Assembly: GCA_023078685.1 (NCBI GenBank)
Contig: JALGAS010000008.1
Location: forward strand, 3,286,001 to 3,350,000
Source of the DNA: Neopestalotiopsis rosae
Lineage: Eukaryota; Ascomycota; Sordariomycetes; Amphisphaeriales; Sporocadaceae
Reading direction: 5' to 3'
DNA: 64,000 nt
The position numbers were made by a program, and so were the translations under genes. The notes beneath the pieces were generated by a model that was not told the DNA's origin, did no database searches, and saw only the letters and a program-made list of their open reading frames with translations. Positions 24,301-36,268 of this stretch are shown here, one piece after another. Position 1 is the stretch's first letter. Each line of letters begins with the position of its first letter.

Positions 24301-26228
24301 AATGATGTTGTGTGCTTCCCCGATGATTTCCGGATGACACGTGGGACCCAAGAGATATTCGATAAGCCCGGTATCTGTTAACAGTTTGGAAAGATGCTGC
24401 AAATAATCGCTGATGCCGTCGTCGCGGTACTGGTCCTGCCCCCTCTGCCATTCCGATATGAGATGACTACTCAGGAGGCCCAGGGCTACAACGCGCAACT
24501 GCATTTGGCGAGTCTTGATCATGTTGGTGAGTTGTTGAAGCCGCCATCTATTCACAATGGCATCAATGGTGAACGCCATTGGTGATGTTGGATTGTCCCT
24601 GCGATAATTCACGATTGCTTCTCTGGCAGACTTCTGAGATCCCGACAACCCAGTCTCGAACAGGTTTCCCAGACACGTCATGATACACGAAACTAGGTCC
24701 GCCGCACAGTGATTAGCAGAATTATCGACCACATTTCTCAAGGCAGCTGAGACGGTATTGAACATTGCCAAGGCCAGATTTATGTTTTGCGGGGATCTTA
24801 TTCGCAGGTCCAATCCGACTGCCGCAACCATTGTCGGGTGACGTTGGGGATTCGGGTCATATATAATGTTATCCGCAAGAAGACAAATACTGTTGAAGTA
24901 TTCCAAGAGTTTCTTAGGTTGGACACTTGGGTGATTTGTTGCCATTTCGGCCAGTTGAACGAGCACGGCCATGGATGCGTCACGGAACTTATGGCCATGC
25001 TGTCGAGCGACTTCGTCCTGAAACGAGCACAAAACCCTGAGCCTGTCAGGGCCAAGATCCATATTGAAGCCAGTCGGTAATTGCCATTGCTCTGGGCTCC
25101 TGGTCATGGCCGCAAGGCACTGAAGAAGACTTGGTGAAAGCAGCTCGAACTCGCCGGGGACGGGATCTGCAAGCAGGAGAAAGTCCAACTTGATCAAGTG
25201 AGCGGCAAGCCCTGGTAGTTGCATGAAGAAACTTGCGCCAACGTCGCGGCCCATGTTGGTCTTGGAAAGCATGTTTCTGTAAGTCGTTAGATCACGACAA
25301 GGTTTCGACATACATATCGTCATGATTTTATCACGTACCTGCGCGCGGTATAAACAGCCACCGCGAGTTGGGATATTGACTGCCAGAACATCCGAACATC
25401 ATCTGCCGTTTTTACAATCACAGCAGCGCTCTCAGTAGCGAGCTCGTCGGCAGTTGTGTTATCCAAATAACCCTGTACCCAGCCACTGAGCTGCTGCAGG
25501 ACCTGTTCAAAGTGGCGCGTTTGCTGGAGGTAGGAACAAACCTGCTGGACAGTGTCACATAGGCTGCTCTGGGGATCGTGATAAGGAAATGCCATGAATG
25601 TACCACTGACATCTGCATGGCCTGAGACGGACTGGACGTGAATGAGCTCCACATCGTCGTCATCCTCTTCCTCTTCCTCGTCCATCTCCTCTTCTTCGTG
25701 TATCAAAGTAATCTCGGGATCTTCTGAGCTGGTGCTGGCTGAAGGTGAAGAAGGCACATATTGGACAGTTTCTCCCGTGGGCAACGGATGCCGGGACTCT
25801 GTCTCGGATGGTTCTACGCTGAGCTTGACATGCTCGGTTTCAACTCGTCCGGGCGTCGGCGACGGAGGGACCTCCAGTCCATCCTCATCGACGTTGTTGC
25901 TGCTACGTAAGTTGATGGTGACCTTGCTAGAGTGAGGCTCGGCGGGTGATGATTCAGCATCGAGGTCGGACTGTGGTGGCGTGCTTGGCGGCTGCTCCGG
26001 GGTATCTATGGCCATGGTAGAATCGTTTGCGGCCACGGCCGGGAGTCGAGTGCGAGGTTGTGACGGCAGCGGCTCTAGCGATCTACTTCTCGAGCCAGCC
26101 ATGGAGGTACGGCGGCGCTTGCGTGCAGAATCGTTGCCGTCGCCGACAAAAGGATATGGTCGCGTAGAGTTGGGCTCAGAGGAGACGGCTCGTTCTCGCG
26201 ACTCCTCTGTTCTCGAGTCTTGTTCCAT
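18346..26228 (-). CDS. Large ubiquitin-specific protease (USP9X/USP34-like, DUF3517-type)
   Basis: Four exons, 25339-26228, 22567-25276, 18503-22511 and 18346-18449, give 2,570 residues. All three introns keep frame: 25277-25338 (GTACGT to TTACAG), 22512-22566 (GTAAGC to TTTTAG) and 18450-18502 (GTATGT to AGATAG). Residues 1-240 are disordered, with a nuclear-type KRRRT motif and a strongly acidic run near 190. A long helical region follows, a ubiquitin-like domain lies at about 1084-1156 (YRIFYRGKPL, LNIHHGLLLVKK), and the USP catalytic core starts near 1638: Cys box GLRNLSNTCYLNSL (Cys1646), zinc-ribbon cysteines (KCELC), and His box AGTAESGHYYSY (His1896) with FNDDTV after it. The triad looks intact, so an active deubiquitinase is likely. 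The C-terminal 600 residues match the architecture of fungal DUF3517 USPs (family name from memory). Substrates are unknown. Confidence 0.92.
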
Positions 26229-29133
26229 CTGGCTGGCAGCGGGAAGGAAGGAATGAGCGTCTTTGCCGTCGAAGCTTGAGGCGTTCGCGCGAGAAGGCTC
26301 GGCGGCTTGCAGAGTCCAGAATTAGCATGTGGGTTGTTGACTGGAATGTGCGGGGTGAATCTAGAGTATCGACGTGAATTGCCTGCAAGGCAAGAAGGAT
26401 ACAAAGAGGTCGAGACAGGCAGAAGAGAGTCTCGCAGATAGTTTGATGCTTGTTGAGCCTGAGATAGTGCCAGCGGCGTCTTGGAAGCTCCCGGCTACTA
26501 CCTAGTAGTGACAGGTAGAAGTAGACTAGGCTGAAGCTGCAGCGATGATCAAGGGGAGCTCTCTCTAGCTTAACTTTTTGGTGGTGAACCAAACAGTGAC
26601 GCAGGACGCGACTGGAGCACGCTAGAGGTGGGGGGAAAATACATTAAAAAGAAGAGGGGCCTTGGATGGGGGGACGCGGGAAGCTGTCAAAATGGTGTCC
26701 GCCGAGAGCACTAAAAAAATAAAGCTGCACTCACTGTGGGGACCTGGAGAGATCCGACGTTTAGTGGGAACCCAGAGCTGTCTCGGTAAGGTCCAGAGGG
26801 GGAATGCAAGATAGAGAACAAAGGGCCTGAGATCAACAACAGTCCTCGGCCCCTTGAGCTGTCGGCGCGCTGCGGTGGAAGCGGTTACGTATGTAAGACG
26901 AATATGCAGTGGTATAAAGGCAAGGCGCCAAATTGGTGGTGGAAGATGCAATGGTTGGGGGCTACGAGGTATAGGATAAGCTGGAGTTGCTCTTCCCTTG
27001 GCGATCTGCCACTCAGATCTGCCCTTGCAACCTGCTCGGTATTGAGGCGGACAAAGCGGACTAGGGTCAGACCATTGGAGCAGTGGGTTTGGTTACTTAC
27101 TAATGTATGGAGAAAGTGCGACAGGCCCCCCAACGCGATGGCAGTCACAGCGGGTGGGAAGCGGGTTTCTTCGGTCGCTAGAAGAAATCCTAAGTGTATT
27201 CACACGGGTGGGAATCCGGTGGGAATAGGGTGTCCGTCTCTGTTTGTTCTGTTTGTGCCCGTTGGTTAAATCAATATCACCTTTTGCTAGTTCACAAAGG
27301 CGAATGCATTTGATCACAGAACAGGAGGTCTTTCTAAGCTATATTTATACACTCTGACCTAGGTTTCTCCGTCAGAGTGATTTGAACGATATGCCAGAGT
27401 CCAAATGTCTGAAGGCATAGTTAGGCGCCTGTTCTCTTAGGTCGCGGCAATGCGTTCTCATGAATACCTATTTCCGAGCTGCTATAACCTTAACCCCTGG
27501 AGATTCATATCTCAGGGCAGTTCCAAGTACCTTTTGCCGCTAATGTCCGTTGAAAGCACTGGTTAGGCAGCCTTGGCATACCTAGTTTGATAACATTTAG
27601 GTACGGAACCCTTCGAATAAATGCTCAAGCTAGGTATTTGCCTTTGTGTACTTTGTACAGTGTGCGCGCGTTTACCATCACCGACAGTAGAGACCTGCCC
27701 AGCGTCAATGACATGAACGTACACTTGTAAATGTGCCTAATAAATTCAGGTACTGCCAATGGTTAGAATAATAGAACTTCCTGGAACACTTCGCTGCTTC
27801 TTTTTCAAGGTCCGTGCTGTCGCTATCTTCAAACAAACGCCGTGGCAACCTCAGGAGTCATCAGCCTTTGTTTGTCTAGCCCTACAAGCAATGCATGTTT
27901 TTCATTAGTGAAAATTGTATAACTCCATGCTACTGAGCTAAGTTCGAGACAATGTCGTTGGCCATTACTGACAAGGCTAGACAACAGCATGCACACCTTG
28001 CAAGTTTTGGTACCTACCTCGAGGTCTCAGGCAATGCAGCGCATAGGACCCTTCTTGCTTAAAAGGCATCTTTTGTGATACATACTAGGGCAGGTACATC
28101 TGGCGGGAAATTTTGAATATGTCATTTTGGCGACACTAGGAGTTGAGCAATGAAGGAGACGCTTGCACACCTTGACTCGAACCTGGACTGTATTAGGTTT
28201 CAACCAGCTCCGTATGTTGTCACCCACTTCAGGGCAAACACTACATTGAATTTGCACGCCTGGACCTACAGTAGTCCTCCGTGATCTCGCATCTGTTCTA
28301 GGTCTGTGTTTATTGGACAAAACTCGATTGAGTCATCTTTTCCACCTTGGCGGCTTTTTCAAACATATTTGCGTTTACTGATGTTAGTCTGCCATGGACC
28401 AAGCATGCTTTGGCTGATTTTCTTGATACTTCATGTCAACGATTTATCTAGTAGCACGGCTAGGGCTATAGTGCTCAAGAAAGCTCCCCACGAATTCAAC
28501 AGATTGTCGTTCGAAAAAAAAAAATGGACAGTCTCGTAACGATGACATGATGCGACCAGACATAGCCAGATCACCTTGTTCGGCCATATCACGTCTTTGT
28601 GTCTTGACAAATTTGCCTTATTCGGCCGCCAAACTCTAGTTGCCTATCTAGGTTCAATGGTGGATGAAGGTGGATGTCGGCCAGGAGGGCCTCATTTTCG
28701 GGAAGTACCTTGCCGATATCGTGGTCAGTCTCGATGTGTGCTGAGTAGGGCAGATACCAACAATCAGGTCCTGATCATAGTCTTGGGTATGGTAGTCATG
28801 ACAGTAAGGGGAATCACGCCTGGCTGGAGTTCTGGGTCAGTGCAAATAGACCGTCGCCCATGAGATACCTAACTTAGGTAGGTATGTTGCATTTAGGCTA
28901 CGCCCTATCGGAACGACTCCTGCATCCAGTCTGGGGGGATCCACCAACCTAAAAACTTCTTGCCGTTAATTTCCAAGCCTTGAAGTGCTCAGCTTCGGCC
29001 TGCTACGTATTCAACTACCATACGTCCGTTTAATAGAAGCCAAGTTCACCGACGGCCACGCGTTTGCTCAACATCACTCCGCAATACCTACCGCAAACGT
29101 CATCGCCACGCCATACTGGTTTCGCGTTCCGTC
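26229..29133. other. Divergent intergenic region, no gene seen
   Basis: About 2.9 kb between the ubiquitin protease (minus) and pop3 (plus). Frames up to 138 codons near 26176-26592 lie in the presumed 5' UTR and promoter and show no recognisable domain. Several TAGGTA/TACCTA-type motifs occur (for example near 27599, 27631, 28012 and 28873). No RNA gene is recognised. Confidence 0.5.
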
Positions 29134-30116
29134 ATGGAGAAGAAGAAGCTTGTATTCCAGCTCGATACGCCGTATTCAGTAGCTTCATGGTTTGTTCCCA
29201 ACTCCGTCCCTTCTAACCCTCCTACTGCATGGCCACTTACGATTACAATGCTAGGCCTTTGATCACACAAGGAGATCAGGATGCAATTCTAGAGCTTCTA
29301 TGCGCGTGAGTCATCGCTTACCCGGACAGACCTTGGGGGTATCCAGTCACTCTGCCGCAAATGTCTACTGACAGCAACATCTGTTGTCGTTATGTCCGAG
29401 TCCTCACGTGGTCGCGTGCATATCGTCTTTGGGACTAATTGGGTCTTGCTAGTCTGCTCTCGCCAATTGGGAACCACCGACTGGAGCATATCAAACCTTC
29501 AAGGGGTAAAAGGGAGAAGAAGAGAAAGCGCAAAGAGGCCGCAAAGTCATCAGCACATCCCCCGCCAATTATTCCGCCTGTCCCAGAAATTGGGTCTTTT
29601 GTCGACGTGGGCCTGGCAGTTGTGACTCGGTCATTGGAAAGTATCGTCGCTGTCCGGAAGCCTGATGAGGAGAGCGTGACCTTGGAGCCGCCGATAACGG
29701 ACAGCGCCTGCGAACAAACAAGCTCAACGTCAACACGTTACTCGGCCGTGTTCGTTGCTCGTTCCGACCAACTGAGCGTTCTCAACAGCCATCTCCCGCA
29801 AATGGTGGCAGCTGCGTCGCTGAGAGAGCCTTCTGGCGAGCCGACACGGCTCGTAGGTCTTTCCAAAAGTTGTCAGGATCGGTTGTCACTGGCATTAGGC
29901 CTACCGCGTGTGTCGGTCATTGGACTTCGCAACGATGCGCCAAAGTCCGAGGCACTTGTCGATTTCATACGCCAACATGTGCCTGTCATAGAGGCGCCCT
30001 GGCTCAAGGAGGCGCAGGACATTAAATTCCGGGAAACCAAAATCAACACTATTGAAACATTTGTAGGGCAGAGACAGAAGGGTAAGAGGGGTTTTGGAGT
30101 ATCGGAGAAACCATGA
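29134..30116 (+). CDS. pop3: RNase P/MRP protein subunit Pop3
   Basis: Three exons, 29134-29189, 29255-29305 and 29453-30116, give 256 residues. Introns 29190-29254 (GTTTGT to GCTAG) and 29306-29452 (GTGAGT to GCTAG, branch ACTAAT) are set by frame and by the family pattern: MEKKKLVFQLDTPYS, SWP, then QDAILELLC, LLSPIGNHR and PSRGKREKK. The central part carries SFVDVGLAVVTRSLE, and the C-terminal part YSAVFVARSDQ, MVAAASL, RLVGLSKSC, LALGLPRVSVIGLR, VDFIRQHV and PWLKEAQD, an L7Ae-like fold typical of fungal Pop3. In yeast Pop3 is a protein subunit of RNase P and RNase MRP, which process tRNA precursors and pre-rRNA in the nucleus and nucleolus. The first two exons are very small (56 and 51 nt), easily missed by gene finders. 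Confidence 0.9.
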
Positions 30117-32225
30117 ATACACTTCGTAGCACGCTACTTATAAATCACGACGACTGATATGAACCGTTGAGCAAAATGCACTTTGTCATTTGCGAATTCC
30201 GGGATTATCTAGAGGTTCTTGCTTCCTATGCCGCATACCATTGGTTGGGACAATGAGCACCGGGCCAAAATACAAATGCTGTAACCTTATTCATGGTTTT
30301 TATCATTTCCACCTGGACAAATCGGCCGGAGACGACTGGACGGGCCATAGTACTCTCACGTGCTACTACGCCCGCCACAATGCCACCAGTATTTCCGGTA
30401 TGACAGTCACAAAACGAGAAGGATGATACAGGATGGTTCTGATTGGCATCCGTAAATCGCATTCAAAATGGCAAAAAAGAGCGATGACTCTGGATTCGAA
30501 CCCGAGCCCCCTAACAAAGATCCTCTCGTCTGATCATAGGATATTCACTTTTCACCTGGGTGGCCACTGCACTCAAGAGCTTTACCGCTCGGCCATTGGA
30601 CCTTCGTGACTTGTGGTTAAAGAAACAAGCTCCTATTGGAACCTATAACACCTCCGTATCATTAATAAATTTCCTCTGCGAACTTGATGCTTTAAGACAT
30701 GGGCGTAGATTGATGCAACGCAAACGGCCGGCCTGCTATGCAACAATATAACGGCCATTTTTCCTGCTTCCGAAATGCCTCCTCTCCACTTCAGGGAATC
30801 ACTTTCAGCCTAGATTTGTCGAAATAAGACCCGTCTTTGACTTATGAAAACACAACTGCGGATACGATTGGTAGCATCTGTTGCAACTGCACCCACAATG
30901 CCCTCGTATTTTCTTACCTGCGATGGTCAAAATTCTGTGCGACTACTATCCTTCATCTATTTCTGTTCGATAACGATTCGCGGCTCTTATTTGTTATGGA
31001 GTTGATAGTTCTTAAATTGATGTGAGCTTGGGCGCTCGATCTGGAATTTTCTGGAGAGGCCAGCATATTTTCGACAGAGAACCAAAGCCTTGGGGTCATT
31101 TCCTGGGTTCTGTGCAGTTCAAGTGCGTTTGTCGACGGATGTATGCGTGACGCCACATAAACACTGTGGAGTATAACATCGACACGAGTTTAGTCTTCGG
31201 ATATTTGCAGACCGACACTTACTACGAACTGTTTAGAGTCGTTTTCTTCTGAAGTCTGGAGAATATGGCGTTCATGTGAGCCACATTATTCATCTGATCA
31301 GCACTTTGTCTAACAGATGTAGGAGTCAGAATGGTGATGCCCTATAAAATTGTGATCGAATATGTCACAATGGGATGGATGGGGGTCCCTCTCTCTTCTG
31401 GCTGTGTAATAGTGTCTCAAAGTATACATATCTACGTCTCTAGTACCCAATAAGTTTATTTCCCCTGAAACATCATTAGATTCCTTTGAATCGTAAGCAC
31501 TTGCCTTGGGCAATTTCTGCCAAGTATTCCAAGGCTCATACAAGTTGTCGCCTTCTGCCAGGTCGCAGCAACCTCAAACGTTTCACCGTTCATCGTCCAC
31601 GTCTCAACAAGGTCAGACTCATGTGCCTTTGGAACTTGTTGCCCACCACGACCATAATTGCCTTGGTTTTCTCGGCGTAAAATCAATCAAGCTCATCCTC
31701 ACATCGACCGTCGTTTGGTCGCTCTTTCCCACTCTCTCACTTGGATGACAACAGGCAGCCGCGGGTTCTTGCCTTGTTTCTTCCGAAGTCCCTCTCTTGC
31801 AACCAAGCACTTTTTCATTCATCCCAAAACGCTTTTCTCAAGGCACCACATTCATCAGTCTGAAGGCTCTTCATGCCCCTCCCCTTGAATTTAGTCTCTT
31901 TGACAAACTGTGATTTCCTTCTCCATCATTTGACAGAACAAATTCCCGATACTCCGACCACATCTACATTCCCGAATGTAGCCTGATCTACACTTTCCAG
32001 CCTGACATCCGTTTGTCCATCAGAAGACCTTGTAAAGTTGCGCAGCCACAACCTCAAAGATCAGGCAAGAAGGACCTCACCTGCATTTCCCATTCCGTTG
32101 AACAACGGAAACATCATCAGTAATTGCGGCGACAAAGACTTGAGCGCGTCTCTCTTCTATTCGGCAATAGAATAGCTTGGCTTTCCCTTCGACATCAATC
32201 TACGATACTGTACGCAGTAGTCAAG
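30117..32225. other. Intergenic region, no protein gene seen
   Basis: About 2.1 kb between pop3 and the RG-rich gene, both on the plus strand. It contains the tRNA-like sequence at 30481-30601 and otherwise only short frames. The last 300 nt before 32226 are CT- and AC-rich and look like promoter and 5' UTR. Confidence 0.5.
30473..30601 (-). other. tRNA-like sequence with A box, B box and T6 terminator
   Basis: On the minus strand an A box TGGCCGAGCGG (30585-30595) and a perfect B box GGTTCGAATCC (30492-30502) are followed 11 nt after the B box by a TCT6 run (T6 at 30473-30478), the usual RNA polymerase III termination signal. The A-to-B spacing of about 80 nt would suit an intron-containing tRNA or a Leu/Ser type with long variable arm. 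However, the bases before the A box (GGTCCAA) do not pair with the 3' end (GTCATCG), the T stem has one mismatch, and no good anticodon arm is found. It is therefore more likely a tRNA pseudogene, a tRNA-derived repeat or another Pol III transcript than a working tRNA. Confidence 0.4.
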
Positions 32226-33245
32226 ATGTCTCGTCAACTCAGTCAGAATCAAGACATGAACATGGCCAAAGAGCTTCGAGCTGAGTTCTCCAAGAACCGC
32301 AGCAGCTCGGTCAGTGTTCGCGGTGGCAGAGGTGGCTCTCGCGGCCGTAGAGGTGGAAGTTCCGTGGCCCCACCGCGTGTCAAGTCGTCCTCGAGCACTG
32401 GCCCAATATTCACTTCTTCATCGTACACAGCACGCCGGGGCGTTGGCACATCTTTCCCCGGCCGTGGAGGATTTTCTCCTGTTGCTGCAAGCGTCGCCTT
32501 GTCTAACAGCTCTGTTCGTCAAGAGAACCAGCCTCCTCCGCACATGAACCGCCAGGAGAATCAGCACATGTCGCAGATGAACCGCAAAGAGGACCAGCCA
32601 ATATCGTACAGTGATCAGCTTCAAGTTCTAATCGAGTTCCGTGACGATACACATACGAGCAACGATACTGAGATGGAGGATGGAGGAATCGTTCCGAGCA
32701 CCCAGAACGTTGGCCAAAAGCCGAGAGTTTCCAAGCACGGAGGCATCGAGCAGTCCATGTGGGCTGGACGTGGTCGACAGGAGATTCACAAACATCGAGA
32801 GCAGCGCAGCGATTCAGAGAAGCTCGCTGAGTTCAACAAGGTAAAAGTCTTCCTCGATATATGGGGTACAGATTTAATATGTTCGGCAGAGAATGAAGAA
32901 CTGGGTTCCGTCTCATGTCGCTCAGTGAGTATATTGGATTTTCTCTTAATACTTTGATTTTCGCACCCCCAAGAATCCTTTTCAGAGCCACTTTCACCTC
33001 TCCCGCTTCACTGTCTCATACATACTTTCCGAGAATACTTACTCAATCGAAATACTCGCAGTCCAACTCCTCCGCCACCCCACCTTGCTCAGGACATTCA
33101 GTTACGTTCTCAGACCGTTCGTCAGGGAATAACCCCGGCCTCCCACGGCAACCCCCTCGGTTCCATTCAAGGCAACACATTGACGGCTGGTACTCAACGC
33201 ACCGCTCCCAGAGGTGGCTTGGCCAATTCACAGTGGGCAACTTAA
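32226..33245 (+). CDS. RG-rich small protein with a repeated tryptophan motif, function unknown
   Basis: Three exons, 32226-32840, 32890-32924 and 33062-33245, give 277 residues. Introns 32841-32889 (GTAAAA to GGCAG) and 32925-33061 (GTGAGT to CGCAG) join in frame. The start MSRQLSQ sits in a good CAAGATG context. Residues 35-60 are an RGG-type patch (RGGRGGSRGRRGG), suggesting RNA binding or arginine methylation. The middle is rich in Gln, Asn, Met and Pro. Near residue 185 is GGIEQSMWAGRGR, and the last residues are PRGGLANSQWAT; both share G-(I/L)-x-x-S-x-W-A. Between them is SEKLAEFNKRMKNWVPSHV, a likely helix. No known domain is recognised. The model rests on splice-phase logic and the reappearing motif; exon 3 is the least certain. 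Confidence 0.6.
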
Positions 33246-34396
33246 GCAGAGAAACGCTTCGTGAGGCAAGCCGTATTCTGTTGATATGAACCCGCGTATC
33301 GGAGCATGCCCAATCGTCTGATTTCAAGGAATAGCATGGGACTGCGAACCTGCCATATGTTATTTACTCTTCCATCTTCTTCGTAACAAGGAAGAGCATC
33401 ATTTACGGATTGCAACTTGTACGAAAAGCCATTTTCGTAGCCTCTATTCCACCGGTAGCCCACTGTGCTCTGGGCGTCGTTAGGGTGGTGAAATAGAGGA
33501 ATTCTTCATTTTACAGGGTTCGCCAAGATACAAAATCATACACTTTGTTGCACTACATCGCGGGGCGATATATATCGTATGTAGTAAGCAATTGTGCATT
33601 ATACGAAACGCCGTTGCCATACTAACAGCGAAGTGACCTATTTTAATTTGACTTCGATTGATGTGTGTAAGACAAAAGTGACATTTGTGAGTTCATGGCT
33701 AGGTACACGGTCATAAAGCCTTTGCTTGATCTGAGACTTCTATCTTAGCTCGCCGATTCGTTGGAATGAAACGACACCTGAAATCTAGAGCCCAGGTAAG
33801 TTTTGTAAAAATTCAGAAAGGTGAATGTGATGAGGAAAGAAATGTCAATGTTCTCAAATACTCTGGTGGTTGAAATTGCAGATATCGCGAGAGCAGGTAA
33901 GGCTGTGAGCGACTTGCTTGAAGTATGACAATGCAAGCGACGTCCGAGAGTACGCTTGATTGGTTGGATCTGGCAGCAAATGCAGGCTCCTAGGATCGCT
34001 ACCTGCATGTGAGGGCTGAGGGAGGTGTTTACTCCAGTAATGCCATCACGTGTTTTGCTCAGGTCGAGAGTTGTCCGAAGTGCGGGGGTTCTTTGTGATA
34101 CAATATGATGTGAGCTGACATCTATCTCGCAAACCATGACCAAAAGCGAGATCTTTGAAAATTCCATCGTACCCTCATCAGACTTGTCGATCGTACGGAA
34201 TTGCAAATCTATGATACAAGCTTGTGATATTCAGCACCTTGTGATGGTCACTATTAGCTCCACAGCGCCCTTCTGACGCCTGCCAAGTGTCGAAACCCGA
34301 GACTTTTCAGGATTAATCAAGCCAGGCTTTGGACACGGAAAATATCATCGCGACCGAACAGCCTCTCTGTTACAGTACCGGGAACCCTCCTGCGGC
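33246..34396. other. Intergenic region, no gene seen
   Basis: About 1.15 kb. The only long frame is a 153-codon minus-strand one (33745-34206) without domain, signal peptide or promoter context; it is not called as a gene. The rest is AT-rich. Confidence 0.45.
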
Positions 34397-36049
34397 ATGA
34401 AGCGAATTGGCGTAATGGCGGAACTTCAAGACGTAGGGCCGACGAATCTTCTCGCCATTTACGATTTGAGTCTCGATGGGCAGCACAACGCAAAGTCAGT
34501 AAGAGAAGCGAAAGATTGTGAGGATCTGGCAGGTGCTTTGCAAGACCTCCCAGATCCAGGAGAATGCTGCCGCTTATATATTGCCGAAAACTTTGACTAC
34601 CAACAAGAAAACACACTTGAAGGTCACCTCCGAAAGATTGTACCGCTGTACAACGGTTCTTTCAGAAATGGATTCAACTCTTTGAGTACACAATGGGCCA
34701 AGACAAAACCATCATTACATCATGCTTTAGAACTAGTTACAGCGAACGTTACCCAGGATTCCTTTGCACGTAATCCACAACGAGGCGATCTTGGCGGCAC
34801 ATTTGAGCCCATACCAGTAACTTGTTCAATCGGTTGTTATGGAGCAGTCGACAAGGCTCCTGTGAGTAAGTACTTCCTGATCCTACTGTTTCAAATCATC
34901 AAATTGACCTTGCCGAACAGTTGTCATACATTTGATCGGTGGCGTGCTGCCCAACCTCTCCAGAAAAGCCTGGCTGTCATATAGTGGTAAAGACCTGCGC
35001 CGCCGTCATTGGGAAGTTTTTGAACGTTATATCAATGTGTTTCTTGAAGAGAACCAGGAACACCGTCGTTGCCATCATACCGACCATAGCCAGGAAGTGC
35101 GATTTAAGCTATACCTTCTTCAGTTCTACCGCACAGGCCTCAGGCTATACGAGGAGTTCTCAATTAGAGCCGACCGTTACAGTCGAAGACAAAAATACAT
35201 GATCTTTTACTCCGACTTGCAGACCCTTGCTTGGTCAAAGGCCGTGGCAGACGCCGCCGATTACGATCTTTATCTCGAAAAGGCCACCTCTATGTCGATT
35301 GTGGCAAAATCCCTTGTGAGCCTTGTCAGGGAAACTAGCACCGAACAAAACCTTACCCCAGAAATCAAGTATCTGTTTGCTGAAGTGGAATCACTGAGTG
35401 ATGTCATTACCGGTCCTTTCGCTATGCTGACGAATCGGTTTGCACGTCAGATGGACCTGATGAATACGTCTAGAAACATACAGGACAGCAGAGACAGTCG
35501 CCTGTTGAACCTGCTGGCTTGCATTTTCCTCCCTGCATCACTTGCCACCAGTCTTTTGAGCATGAGCACAAGGTTCATTGACCTGGGACCTTTGCTCTAT
35601 GACTTCTGTGGTGTTATAGTTCTATTTGCGTCCTTTCTGGCCTTGATTTTTTTTTATCATTCAAGGTATATGATTGGACTAAAGGAAAACTCGCAACTCG
35701 GGTCTATGTCAGAAGTGGGGATATGATGGGCGGCGCGAGGTCTTATATCCTATTGTGGAAGGCGCTGCTCTCATTCTTACTTGTCATCATTTGGCCCATG
35801 GTCCTATCATCTTTCGTTGTGGGAATGGTGGAAGACGTGGGCTTGGGGTCACGGATTTTAGGATATGGTGTAGCTGTCGTAGTCGGAGTCACGCTGATCC
35901 TCTTGATCGTGACTCGAAATAAGTGGTTAGGGATTCTCAAGTCGGAAAAGTCGGACATGGAGATATTCTTCAGTATTATCCATCATGACGACCTGGAGAA
36001 AGGTGTCAAGGAACCAAAGTCTCTCAGACAGGATACTGGTGGTGATTGA
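34397..36049 (+). CDS. CorA-like fungal membrane protein
   Basis: Three exons, 34397-34865, 34921-35665 and 35713-36049, give 516 residues. Intron 1 uses GTAAGT to AACAG and intron 2 (47 nt) GTATAT to GTCAG; both keep frame and rebuild expected motifs (VIVIHLIGG; HSRSGDMM). The soluble N-terminal half is followed by CorA-type helices (LTNRFARQMDLMNTSRNIQD) and membrane segments near 351-370 (LACIFLPASLATSLLSM), 381-402 (LYDFCGVIVLF), 416-440 (SFLLVIIWP) and 448-470 (GYGVAVVVGVTLILL). The order and spacing match Pezizomycotina CorA-like membrane proteins. The canonical GMN motif of true CorA magnesium channels is absent, so ion transport is not assured. The N-terminus is somewhat short for the family and an upstream exon is possible. 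It converges on noc3. Confidence 0.78.
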
Positions 36050-36268
36050 TATAGAGATCCTGAATCTGGCTAGGGCGTCTTGACATAGACGATCTCGTTT
36101 CATGCACAGGGCAGTCTCGGCCATTGATATTCATACGGGATGTGATGTAGTTCGAAACCTCAAATGGAGCAATACCTGATCCAAAATTCATATGCATTAC
36201 TGGCTTTTATTCTATATCTCCTTTGCTCTACTGAATGGTCTTGACGCATGCAAAGATGAACCCGTTTT

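Noticed and set aside
33745..34206. 153-codon minus-strand frame
   Set aside because: No recognisable domain, no signal peptide, no spliced extension; the AT-rich context allows chance frames.
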